This document shows, piece after piece, positions 1-6,917 of a stretch of DNA of 42,153 bases (its first letter is position 1; every line of letters starts with the position of its first letter). Origin of the DNA: Polaromonas glacialis (GTDB lineage: Bacteria > Pseudomonadota > Gammaproteobacteria > Burkholderiales > Burkholderiaceae_C); NCBI RefSeq assembly GCF_000709345.1, contig NZ_KL448323.1:2320183-2362335 (forward strand), written 5' to 3'. Below the pieces are notes generated by a model. That model saw only the letters and a program-made list of their open reading frames with translations. It did not search any database and was not told the origin of the DNA. The position numbers and the translations under genes were made by a program.

Positions 1-32
1 GCGCACCACAGGCGCGGCGCCTGCAGGGTAAT
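1..32. repeat. 32-bp exact copy of an fdhA segment at the window edge
   Basis: The first 32 bases are identical to 7014-7045, inside the formate dehydrogenase alpha gene. Identity stops abruptly at base 33, where the sequence becomes IS4-type transposase. The segment contains the short inverted repeat CAGGCGC-G-GCGCCTG. A match this long is not expected by chance in 42 kb. It is either a chimeric join made in assembly or the scar of a rearrangement; the sequence alone does not decide. Confidence 0.85.
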
Positions 33-511
33 GGCGGCCGACTATGTGCTGGTCTTCACAACCGTTGGCGACGAGCTAAGCGCCGCTGAGGTGCTCGATT
101 TATACCGGGCGCGCTGGCAAATTGAGCTGGTGTTCAAGCGGCTGAAGTCTTTAGCCGGGCTGGGACATCTAAAAAAGCATGACCCCCGGGCCGCTCGCGC
201 GTGGCTACAGGGCAAGCTTTTGGTGGCGCTTCTCATTGATGCCTTGCGGGTCGCCGGCGAGGCTTTTTCCCCCTGGGGTTACATCGAACTCACTGGCAAC
301 CGCAGCGCCACTGGCGAGCAGGGCGCGAACGAAAACGAGAAGTCCGTGCCTGTGGCGGGGGTTCTCGCTGATGCATGAGTTGCTGTGTCGCGCCGTGCTG
401 CCGGCCTTGTCACTTGTGCAGGCCCTTACCCAGTGGAGGTGCGTGCGCTATCGTCTGGCCGAGCCGCCTCGAAAACGAAAACTCAAGATTGACGAATGGA
501 ATAATTTTTAG
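33..511 (+). pseudogene. IS4-family transposase, C-terminal fragment with frameshift
   Basis: This is the C-terminal third of a DDE transposase. The first frame (to base 378) carries the IS4 signature Y-x2-R-x3-E-x6-K (YRARWQIELVFKRLK, Y codon near 103), which includes the catalytic glutamate, followed by a hydrophobic helix and an SPWGY motif. The expected continuation (SPCLWRGFSLMHE, then LAEPPRKRKLKIDEW) lies one frame over and runs to the stop at 511, so there is a frameshift roughly between 300 and 345. The N-terminal two thirds, with both catalytic aspartates, are absent because the sequence switches to fdhA-derived DNA at base 32. It cannot encode an active transposase. The exact IS name is not recognised, and I cannot place its terminal inverted repeat, though the GTTAGCGCTTATGCGC stretch near 511-527 is a candidate region. 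Confidence 0.8.
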
Positions 512-561
512 GTTAGCGCTTATGCGCCTGCGCGGGAACGGCAAATCCGGGCAGCCAGCTT

Positions 562-3132
562 TTACTGCGCCTTGCGCAGCGTTTCCACCACCGGCGTGTT
601 CAGCACCGCGCGCAGCCCCCACCAGCCGGCCGCCAGCGCCAGCGCCGCACCGGCCAGGCTGCCGAACAGCGGCACGGTCCAGGAGCCGGTCCAACTGAAG
701 TCGAACACATAACGCGCCAGGCCCCAGCCGACGACCAGCGCCACCATCGACGCCAGGAAACCGGCCAGCAGGCCGACGCCGGCCAGTTCGGCGCGCTGCA
801 CCTGCCGCAGCAGCGAGGCTCTAGCACCGACGGCGCGCATGATGGCGAATTCTCTAGCGCGCTCCTCGCGCGTGGCGGTGATGGCGGCGAACAGCACCAC
901 CAGTCCGGCCGCCAGCGTGAAGCCGAACAAGAATTCCACCGCCCGGATCACCTGGTCGAGCACCCGCTGCACCTGCGCCAGCGTGCTGCTCATGTCCACA
1001 TTGGTGATGTTGGGAAAGGCCCGCACCAGGGTGTTGTCAAAACTCTGCGGCCGGACTTGCCCGCTGGCCACCGGGTCGGCGGGTTCGGGCGCGCGAAAGG
1101 CGCTGATGAAGGTCACCGGCACCTCGGCGGCCAGCTGCGCCACCGGGTACATGACAAAGAAGTTGACATGCATCGAGCCCCAGTCCACCTTGCGCAGGCT
1201 GGTGATCTTCGCCTCGCTGGACTGGCCGGCAATGTCAAAGCGCAGGCTGTCGCCGAGCTTGAGGCCCAGGGTCTTGGCCAGTCCTTCCTCGACGCTGATG
1301 GCATCTTTTTCTCCGGCGCTCCAGCGGCCTGCAACCACCTCGTTGTGGACCGGTTTTTCCGCGCTGTTGGACAGGTTGAATTCGCGGTCCACCAGGCGTT
1401 TGGCGCGGTCGTCCTCGAAATTCTCGGGCGTGACATCCTTGCCGTTGATCGCCACCAGCCGGCCGCGAATCATCGGGTACCAGTCGAACTTGGTCACGCC
1501 GCCGTCTTTCAGCGCCTGCCGGAAGGCGTCACCTTGGTCGGGCTGGACATTGATGACGAAACGGTTCGGCGCGTCCGGCGGCGTCGCCTGGCGCCAGCTG
1601 CTGATCAGGTCGGTGCGAAGCAGCACCAGCAGCATCAGCGCCAGCAGGCCGATGGCCAGGGCGCTGGTCTGCACCACCGCATACACCGGGCGCGCCGACA
1701 ACTGGCGCGTGGCCAGCACCAGCCAGCGCGGCGCCGTCGCTTCATTCACGCTGGCGCGCAGCAGCCTCACGGCGGCGTAGCTCGCCAGCGCAAACACCAG
1801 CACCGCGCCGGCAAAGCCGCCGACGGCGATCAGGCCGAGCTTGAGGTCGCTGCTGGCGGCCATCAAGAGGGCGGCAAATCCCAGGATGCCCACGCCAAGG
1901 ACCAGCATCGACACCGGCTTCAGATTGCCGACCTCGCGGCGAATCACCCGCAGCGGCGGCACCTGGGCCAGCTGCAGCACCGGCGGCAGGCCGAAGGCCA
2001 GCAAAAGCGTCAGCCCCATGCCCATGCCGAACGCCGCCGGCCACAAGGTCGCCGCCGGCAAGGTGGCGCTGACCAGCCCGGCCAGGAGCAGCACGAACAC
2101 GTAATGCACGGCAAATCCCAGCGCCACGCCCAGCGCGCTGGCCACCAGACCGGCGAGGACGAATTCAAAAGTGTAGGCCAGCGCAATCGTGCGCTGCGGC
2201 TGCCCCAGCACGCGCAGCATGGCGCAGTCGTCGAGGTGCTTAGATGCAAAGCTGCGCGCCACGATGGCCACGGCCACGGCGCTGAGCAGCGCGGCCAGCA
2301 GCGCCACCAGGTTCAGGAATTTTTCAGCGCGCTCCAGCGTCTGCTGCATCTGCGGGCTGCCGCTGTCCAGTGATTCGAGCCGCGCGCCGCGCAGCCGTAC
2401 CTCGGCATCCGGCTTCTTCAGTTCATCGGTTGCCCAGCGGACAAAGGACTTGACGGCTTGCGCGTCATCGCCCGCGACCGCAAAGCGGTAGTTGGTGCGG
2501 CTGGCCGGCTGGATCAGGCCGGTGGCGGGCACATCCACGGCGTTGATCATCACGCGCGGCGAAAAGCTCATGAAGCCGGCGCCCCGGTCGGGCTCCTGCA
2601 CGATCACGCGGGTGACCGTGAAACTGGCGTCGCCCATCAGCAGCGGCTGGCCGAGCTTCAGGCCCAGCGCATCGAGCAGCGCCGCATCGGCCCAGGCGGT
2701 GCCGGGCGCGGGAATGTCGCGGGTGGCTTGGCCCGTGGTTTCATCGAGGCGGTCGGCCAGCTTCATGCTGCCGCGCAGCGGGTAGCCTTCGGGAACGGCC
2801 TTGAAGGCGATCAGCTTGCTAGCGCCGCCCTCCTCTTCCCGCGCCCGCGCCATGGTCGGAAAAGTCACGGTGGAAATGGCGTTCAGGCCGAGCGCCTGGG
2901 CTTTTTCCATGAACGCCGCCGGAACCGGTCCATCGCTGCGCACCACGGCATCGCCGCCCAGCAATTGCAGGGCGTCGCGCTGCAAGCCGCCATTGAGCCG
3001 GTCGGCAAAAAATCCGACCGCCGTGAGCGACGCCACGGCCAGCGTGACTGCCACCATCAGCAGCCGCAATTCGCCGGCCCGCAGGTCGCGCAGCAGGGTT
3101 TTCCAGCCGAGCTTGAGAAAAAGAGTGTTCAT
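562..3132 (-). CDS. FtsX-like ABC transporter permease (YbbP type)
   Basis: An 856-residue inner-membrane permease with two FtsX cores. There is an N-terminal membrane anchor at about residues 20-45, a long periplasmic domain, a helix bundle around 270-400, a second anchor near 490-510, a second extracytoplasmic domain, and a C-terminal bundle around 735-850. This two-core layout is that of the YbbP family, whose members work with a small ATPase (YbbA/LolD type) and are thought to move or extract lipophilic substrates or envelope proteins; the substrate is unknown. The ATG follows a weak ribosome site. No ATP-binding gene lies next to it: upstream on the same strand is fdhD, 194 bp away with a hairpin repeat between them. 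The partner would have to be encoded beyond the IS4 fragment or elsewhere. The family call is firm, the role is not. Confidence 0.88.
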   Translation of the reverse strand: MNTLFLKLGWKTLLRDLRAGELRLLMVAVTLAVASLTAVGFFADRLNGGLQRDALQLLGGDAVVRSDGPVPAAFMEKAQALGLNAISTVTFPTMARAREEEGGASKLIAFKAVPEGYPLRGSMKLADRLDETTGQATRDIPAPGTAWADAALLDALGLKLGQPLLMGDASFTVTRVIVQEPDRGAGFMSFSPRVMINAVDVPATGLIQPASRTNYRFAVAGDDAQAVKSFVRWATDELKKPDAEVRLRGARLESLDSGSPQMQQTLERAEKFLNLVALLAALLSAVAVAIVARSFASKHLDDCAMLRVLGQPQRTIALAYTFEFVLAGLVASALGVALGFAVHYVFVLLLAGLVSATLPAATLWPAAFGMGMGLTLLLAFGLPPVLQLAQVPPLRVIRREVGNLKPVSMLVLGVGILGFAALLMAASSDLKLGLIAVGGFAGAVLVFALASYAAVRLLRASVNEATAPRWLVLATRQLSARPVYAVVQTSALAIGLLALMLLVLLRTDLISSWRQATPPDAPNRFVINVQPDQGDAFRQALKDGGVTKFDWYPMIRGRLVAINGKDVTPENFEDDRAKRLVDREFNLSNSAEKPVHNEVVAGRWSAGEKDAISVEEGLAKTLGLKLGDSLRFDIAGQSSEAKITSLRKVDWGSMHVNFFVMYPVAQLAAEVPVTFISAFRAPEPADPVASGQVRPQSFDNTLVRAFPNITNVDMSSTLAQVQRVLDQVIRAVEFLFGFTLAAGLVVLFAAITATREERAREFAIMRAVGARASLLRQVQRAELAGVGLLAGFLASMVALVVGWGLARYVFDFSWTGSWTVPLFGSLAGAALALAAGWWGLRAVLNTPVVETLRKAQ

Positions 3133-3257
3133 GGCGTGACCTTAGCGCAGAACCGGTAAGGGGTGCGTCAAGAAGGGTTGATGCGCAGGGGTACAGGCCT
3201 TCGCCAGCCTGCCGGCGGTGCAGGGCATTCCAGCCGTGTTTTATGAACAAAATCGGC

Positions 3258-3301
3258 CTTTTGCGCACGTCCTGTATGCGCAAGCAGCTATCAAAAAAAT
3301 A
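3258..3301. repeat. Dispersed TAGCTGCTTGCGCA hairpin repeat, copy A
   Basis: In the spacer between fdhD and the ABC permease. TTGCGCA (3261-3267) and TGCGCAA (3277-3283) form a 7-bp stem around a 9-base loop, followed by AGCAGCTATC and an A-run. On the minus strand the core reads ATAGCTGC, then stem, loop TACAGGACG, then stem. The same loop occurs in copy C near 15190. It lies just after the fdhD stop and could act as a transcription end or mRNA 3' structure. Confidence 0.75.
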
Positions 3302-3326
3302 GTATTCACCTGGCGAAGGAGTCTGC

Positions 3327-4355
3327 TCAGCCGGCCTCTTTCTCGGAGGAAGGCGCAGCCACAGTCACCAGCCCGGGCTCCAGCCTGAGCCGCCCGGCAT
3401 GGGTGTAGCAAAGAAACCGCTTGTTGGTCGCCCGGCCAATCGCGCACAGTCCAACCGACTGCGCCACCTGGTGGCCCATCTGCGTGATGCCGCTGCGCGA
3501 CACCACGACCGGCACGCCCATCTGCGCCGACTTGATGACCATTTCGCTGGTCAGCCGGCCGGTGGTGTAGAAAACCAGCCCTGAAGCGGATGAATCAGGA
3601 GAAGCCAGAGCATCCGATGCAGCAAGCGCAGGCTCAATGAGCGTAGCTGCGGATGTCCCTTGCCAGTCAGGGCCGCAGATCCGGCTTTGCCGGTCTGCAG
3701 GCGCAGCGGCCCCCTCGGGGGGCAGCGAACCACACGAAGTGGGAAGCGTGGGGGCCATATTCATCCACATCCAGCCGGCAATCGTGTCGATGGCATTGTG
3801 CCGGCCCACATCCTCGACAAACAGCAGCATGTCAGACTCGCCCGAAGCCGTCGAAAACAGCGCGCAGGCATGCACCGAGCCGGCCGACTTGTAGGTCGTT
3901 TCCTTGAGCCGGATGGTGTTGACCAGCGCGTACAGCTGGCCCTGGGTGATGCGGCTGCCTGCGGGCAGCGCAATCTGGTCCACCTCGTCCATCAGGCCGC
4001 CAAACACGCTGCCCTGCCCGCAGCCGGTGGTGACGATGCGACGGGCGGTTTTTTCCTCGATGTCCTCGATGCCGCGCACGGTCTTGACGGCGGCGGCGCC
4101 CACGTCCCAATCGACCGTGATCGACTCGATGTCGGCCACGTCCCGCACCAGGCGCTGGTTGCGCAGGTAGCCCAGCACCAGCAGTTCGGGGTTCGCGCCC
4201 AGCGTCATCAGCGTGACCAGTTCGCGCTTGTCCACATAGACCGTCAGCGCACGCTCGGCAGGAATCGAGACTTTTTGCAGTTCGCCAAATTCGTTGACTG
4301 CCTCGATTTCGCTGGTCAAGGGGGCCTGGGCTTGTGTCAGATAAGGAAGGGACAT
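3327..4355 (-). CDS. fdhD: Formate dehydrogenase accessory sulfurtransferase FdhD
   Basis: FdhD passes sulfur from the cysteine desulfurase IscS to the bis-MGD cofactor of formate dehydrogenase, and is required for its activity. The 342 residues contain the family's N-terminal region, the cysteine loop (TTGCGQGSVFGG, about 130-141; one cysteine, no CxxC pair), the SVHACAL segment, the DVGRHNAIDTIAG motif and, further on, TTGRLTSEMV. FdhD proteins are usually about 260-280 residues. The excess is an insert of about 60 residues (roughly 200-259) between DVGRHNA and TTGR, encoded by a repeat-like DNA segment and in frame. It is the last gene of the formate dehydrogenase cluster, 20 bases past a terminator, so it may have separate or attenuated expression. 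As the only FdhD here it may also serve the Fds enzyme. Whether the insert is tolerated is unknown. Confidence 0.92.
   Translation of the reverse strand: MSLPYLTQAQAPLTSEIEAVNEFGELQKVSIPAERALTVYVDKRELVTLMTLGANPELLVLGYLRNQRLVRDVADIESITVDWDVGAAAVKTVRGIEDIEEKTARRIVTTGCGQGSVFGGLMDEVDQIALPAGSRITQGQLYALVNTIRLKETTYKSAGSVHACALFSTASGESDMLLFVEDVGRHNAIDTIAGWMWMNMAPTLPTSCGSLPPEGAAAPADRQSRICGPDWQGTSAATLIEPALAASDALASPDSSASGLVFYTTGRLTSEMVIKSAQMGVPVVVSRSGITQMGHQVAQSVGLCAIGRATNKRFLCYTHAGRLRLEPGLVTVAAPSSEKEAG
3575..3762. repeat. Repeat-derived in-frame insertion within fdhD
   Basis: This stretch encodes the extra residues of FdhD (about 200-259), which are rich in Pro, Ala and Ser and unlike FdhD. Its core, about 3680-3758, has the inverted C-run/G-run GCGGCCCCCTCGGGGGGC and ACACGAAGTGGGAAGCGTGG. 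I recall similar G/C-palindromic sequences scattered between genes of Comamonadaceae, but that identification is from memory. No second copy is visible in this window. Boundaries are approximate, set from where FdhD-like protein sequence stops and resumes. Confidence 0.6.
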
Positions 4356-4372
4356 GGCGAGAAGACTACCGT

Positions 4373-4403
4373 AAAAAAGGCCGGCACCCTGCGGCCCGGC
4401 CTT
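4373..4403 (-). terminator. Intrinsic terminator upstream of fdhD
   Basis: On the minus strand AAGGCCGG (4403-4396) pairs with CCGGCCTT (4384-4377) in an 8-bp GC-rich stem, followed by a run of six T. It sits after the small secreted-protein gene and ends about 18 bases before the fdhD start, so it should end or attenuate the formate dehydrogenase transcript before fdhD. Confidence 0.75.
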
Positions 4404-4420
4404 TGCAGGAGCGTGCGGCT

Positions 4421-4810
4421 TCAGGGTTTCTTGTCGGGATTCGACACCGCGTCGGGCACCTTGGTGCTTGGCGGGGCGGAGGCGGTTTCAGCTGGTGAGT
4501 GAGCGCCCGAGGCCTCCAGGGGCTTGGGCGCTTCAGGCGATGCATAGACAAAAGCGCCCGCGTCGGCACAGGGCGGCGTGGCCGTTGCCGGCTTGATTTC
4601 CTTGCTGGCGGCCTGGGCCGACATCCGGTAGCTGGCGGCCACCCGGTCCTGCGACTGGCACAACTGGAAGGCATCGACCTTGCCGGCCCAGACGGCCTTG
4701 GCGGCAGCTTCATCGGACTTGGCCTTGGCCTCGGGCGTTGGCGGCGGGAGTTTGGCCGCCGCCAGCGAGCAGGCGCCCAGCAGTAGGCTGGTGATCAGAA
4801 GTTTTTTCAT
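4421..4810 (-). CDS. Small secreted protein of unknown function
   Basis: A 129-residue protein with a clear signal peptide (MKKLLITSLLLGACSLAAAK). The start at 4810 is preferred over an in-frame ATG at 4822 because it gives the canonical MKK n-region. The mature part is rich in Ala, Pro and Lys. It has one cysteine near FQLCQSQ and another near PPCADAG, spaced so that they could form a disulfide, and a low-complexity Pro/Ser/Ala tail. I do not recognise a family. It is the last gene before the terminator of the formate dehydrogenase transcript, 20 bases after the cytochrome b subunit gene, so co-expression with the enzyme is likely and a periplasmic accessory role is possible. Confidence 0.7.
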   Translation of the reverse strand: MKKLLITSLLLGACSLAAAKLPPPTPEAKAKSDEAAAKAVWAGKVDAFQLCQSQDRVAASYRMSAQAASKEIKPATATPPCADAGAFVYASPEAPKPLEASGAHSPAETASAPPSTKVPDAVSNPDKKP

Positions 4811-4830
4811 GCGGATTCTCACTCGTTGGT

Positions 4831-6045
4831 TTAGGCCTGCACGGCAGGACTGGCGGGCGGCACAGGCGCGGTGCGCTGCGCGGGAATGCGTCCGGCCTTG
4901 ATGTCGTCGTACCAGTATTCGTGGTGTTCCCTGGCCCAGGTTTCATCGATGTAACCGGTTTTCATGCCTTGATAGGCGCCTTCCATGCCAATCGTGCCGA
5001 TGTAGATGTGGCCGATAAACATCGCCATCATCAGCACCGTGGCCACAGCATGCACCATGTGGGCGATCTGCAGGGTGCTGCGCTCATACAGCAGGCCAGG
5101 CAGCAGCATGTCGAGCACCAGCCCCGAGCCGATCACGACCATGCCCAGGAACAGCACACCACCCCAGAACACCAGTTTTTCACCTGCGTTGAAGCGGTGC
5201 GATGGCACTTCCTTGCCCGACAGGATGCCGCCGCCCTTGAGCAGCCACTGCAGGTCGCCCTGGCGTGGCAGGTTGTCGCGCACGAAGGTGAAAAACACGA
5301 CCAGCAGCGACACGGCAAACACCGGGCCGGCGAAGTTGTGCAGGTTCTTGAGCGCATAAGCCAGCCAGCCGAACAGCTGGCCGCCCATGACCGGCAGCGC
5401 AAAGAATTTGCCGAAGGCCATGACGATGCCGGAAATGGCCAGAATGGAAAAGGCAATGGCGTTGGCCCAATGCGCCGAACGCTCGAACGGCGTGAAGCGC
5501 TCGATCTTGCGGCCGGTGTTGGCGCCGTGCTGCTTGATGCTGCCTTTGCCCAGGTAGAACAGGGCAATGGCACCGACAACGATCAGCAGCAAGGCGCCGC
5601 CGTAGGGAATCAGCCAGTTGTTGCGCACCTGGCGCCAGGCTTCGCCGGCGTTGGTCAGGCGCGAGCCGGGATATTGCACAAACGGCTGGATCAGGTTGCC
5701 CGCTTCAGGCGCCTGGCTCTTGGGCAGGCTGCTGTAGCCGGTCACGCCCTCGCCCACCTGGCGCCACATGGGCGCATTGTTGCCGGGCTGGACCTTGGCG
5801 CGCTCGCCATTGGTCTGCCTGGCATAGCCCGGGTCTTCGCTGGCGTCGGGCTTGACGTCGAAGATGTTCTGGCCCTGAATGCCGCCCGCCGCCGGCGGCG
5901 CGCCGGGCGCAGGCGCGGCCAGAGCAGGAGCCGGAGCTTGCACCGCCGCCGGGGGCGCTGAAGCCGCAGGCGCCGGGGCTTGCGCGACAGCCGCTCCAGT
6001 CAGGCCAATTGCTATTAAAAATATAGCTAATTGCGCATGTTTCAT
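4831..6045 (-). CDS. fdhC: Formate dehydrogenase gamma subunit, cytochrome b556 type
   Basis: A 404-residue membrane anchor that takes electrons from the beta subunit through haem b and reduces quinone. It starts with a signal peptide, then has a Pro/Ala-rich low-complexity stretch (about 22-55) and a periplasmic domain to about 140. A first membrane helix (about 143-165) follows, then the cytochrome b core, with candidate haem ligands in ERSAHWANA, KNLHNFAGP, QIAHMVHA and FIGHIYIG. The core matches FdnI/FdoI-like subunits (about 210 residues in E. coli); the long N-terminal extension is an addition I associate with the beta/epsilonproteobacterial FdhC form. The bases coding for the first 14 residues resemble a half copy of the TAGCTGCTTGCGCA repeat. 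It lies 12 bases after the small lipoprotein gene, in the formate dehydrogenase operon. Confidence 0.9.
   Translation of the reverse strand: MKHAQLAIFLIAIGLTGAAVAQAPAPAASAPPAAVQAPAPALAAPAPGAPPAAGGIQGQNIFDVKPDASEDPGYARQTNGERAKVQPGNNAPMWRQVGEGVTGYSSLPKSQAPEAGNLIQPFVQYPGSRLTNAGEAWRQVRNNWLIPYGGALLLIVVGAIALFYLGKGSIKQHGANTGRKIERFTPFERSAHWANAIAFSILAISGIVMAFGKFFALPVMGGQLFGWLAYALKNLHNFAGPVFAVSLLVVFFTFVRDNLPRQGDLQWLLKGGGILSGKEVPSHRFNAGEKLVFWGGVLFLGMVVIGSGLVLDMLLPGLLYERSTLQIAHMVHAVATVLMMAMFIGHIYIGTIGMEGAYQGMKTGYIDETWAREHHEYWYDDIKAGRIPAQRTAPVPPASPAVQA
6005..6043. repeat. Half copy (B) of the dispersed repeat inside the fdhC signal-peptide codons
   Basis: ATATAGCTAATTGCGCATG, flanked by TTGCTATTAAAA, resembles one arm of the hairpin repeat seen at 3258, 15160, 23862 and 37846. 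Here it falls within codons 1-14 of fdhC and encodes part of the hydrophobic signal-peptide core (AQLAIFLIAIG). The similarity is partial; a chance A/T-rich match cannot be excluded. Confidence 0.45.
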
Positions 6046-6057
6046 AAAAGGCTCCGA

Positions 6058-6288
6058 TCAGTTTGTCTTGGAGTACTCGTTCTGGGTGTTCTGCATGCGG
6101 GCCTTGAGGCCTTGCTCCCAGCTTTTTTTGTCCGTTGGCGTCCAGCCCGGCGCGACAAACTGGTTTTGCGCTCCCTGGTAAGCCGCGACATGGTTTTTGT
6201 TGGTGCCCAGCGTCTGCGGCTTTTCACCGCAGGCAGACACAGCCGCCAGCACCGCCAACAGCGGAAAAAGCATGCCAGGGCGCTTCAT
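6058..6288 (-). CDS. Small lipoprotein in the formate dehydrogenase operon
   Basis: A 76-residue predicted lipoprotein. It has a signal peptide (MKRPGMLFPLLAVLAAVSAC) with lipobox V-S-A-C at Cys20, then a short polar mature domain (NHVAAYQGAQNQFVAPGWTP, then a Lys/Gln-rich end). Its ATG overlaps the TGA of the beta-subunit gene (ATGA), which implies translational coupling, and it precedes fdhC by 12 bases. I do not know the family. Its place between the beta and gamma genes suggests a periplasmic or membrane-tethered accessory to the enzyme, perhaps helping anchor a beta subunit that has no membrane helix of its own; that is inference. Confidence 0.78.
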   Translation of the reverse strand: MKRPGMLFPLLAVLAAVSACGEKPQTLGTNKNHVAAYQGAQNQFVAPGWTPTDKKSWEQGLKARMQNTQNEYSKTN

Positions 6289-6905
6289 GACTTCGCTCCT
6301 GCCGGCGGCTGGCCGGCCTGCTTGGAGCCGTAGGCCGTTCCCCAGCCCCAGACTTCGGCGCCCTTGCCGCGCTGCACGACGCGGTTGCGGAAAATGTCGG
6401 CCACCACGTCGCCGTCGCCGGCCAGCAGGGCCTTGGTCGAGCACATCTCGGCGCAGGCGGGCAGTTTGCCTTCGGCCAGGCGGTTACGTCCGTATTTCTC
6501 GAACTCGGCCTGGCTGCCGTTGACCTCGGGGCCGCCGGCGCAAAAGGTGCATTTGTCCATCTTGCCGCGAACGCCGAAGGTGCCGGTGGACGGAAACTGC
6601 GGCGCGCCAAACGGGCAGGCGTACGAGCAGTAGCCGCAGCCGATGCAGATGTCCTTGTCGTGCAGCACCACGCCTTCGTCGGTGCGGTAGAAGCAGTTGA
6701 CCGGACAAACGGCCATGCAGGGCGCGTCGCTGCAGTGCATGCAGGCGACCGAGATCGATTTTTCGCCCGGAACACCGTCATTAAGCGTCACCACGCGGCG
6801 GCGGTTGACGCCCCACGGGACTTCGTTTTCGTTCTTGCAGGCGGTGACGCAGCCGTTGCATTCAATGCAGCGCTCCGCGTCGCAGACAAATTTCATGCGT
6901 GCCAT
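6285..6905 (-). CDS. fdhB: Formate dehydrogenase beta (iron-sulfur) subunit
   Basis: A 206-residue ferredoxin-like subunit that carries electrons from the alpha subunit to the cytochrome b subunit. Four cysteine clusters for [4Fe-4S] centres are visible: CIECNGCVTAC (about 13-23), CMHCSDAPCMAVC (about 55-67), CIGCGYCSYAC (about 87-97) and the group CTFC...CAEMC (about 119-155). E. coli FdnH is about 290 residues and ends in a membrane helix; this protein lacks that helix. It starts 12 bases after the alpha gene and overlaps the downstream lipoprotein gene. With no signal of its own, it is presumably exported together with the Tat-targeted alpha subunit. Confidence 0.92.
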   Translation of the reverse strand: MARMKFVCDAERCIECNGCVTACKNENEVPWGVNRRRVVTLNDGVPGEKSISVACMHCSDAPCMAVCPVNCFYRTDEGVVLHDKDICIGCGYCSYACPFGAPQFPSTGTFGVRGKMDKCTFCAGGPEVNGSQAEFEKYGRNRLAEGKLPACAEMCSTKALLAGDGDVVADIFRNRVVQRGKGAEVWGWGTAYGSKQAGQPPAGAKS

Positions 6906-6917
6906 TTTTATTCTTCC

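Noticed and set aside
488..500. ATTGACGAATGGA occurs at 488-500 and 9909-9921
   Set aside because: A 13-base match is expected by chance several times in a window of this size.
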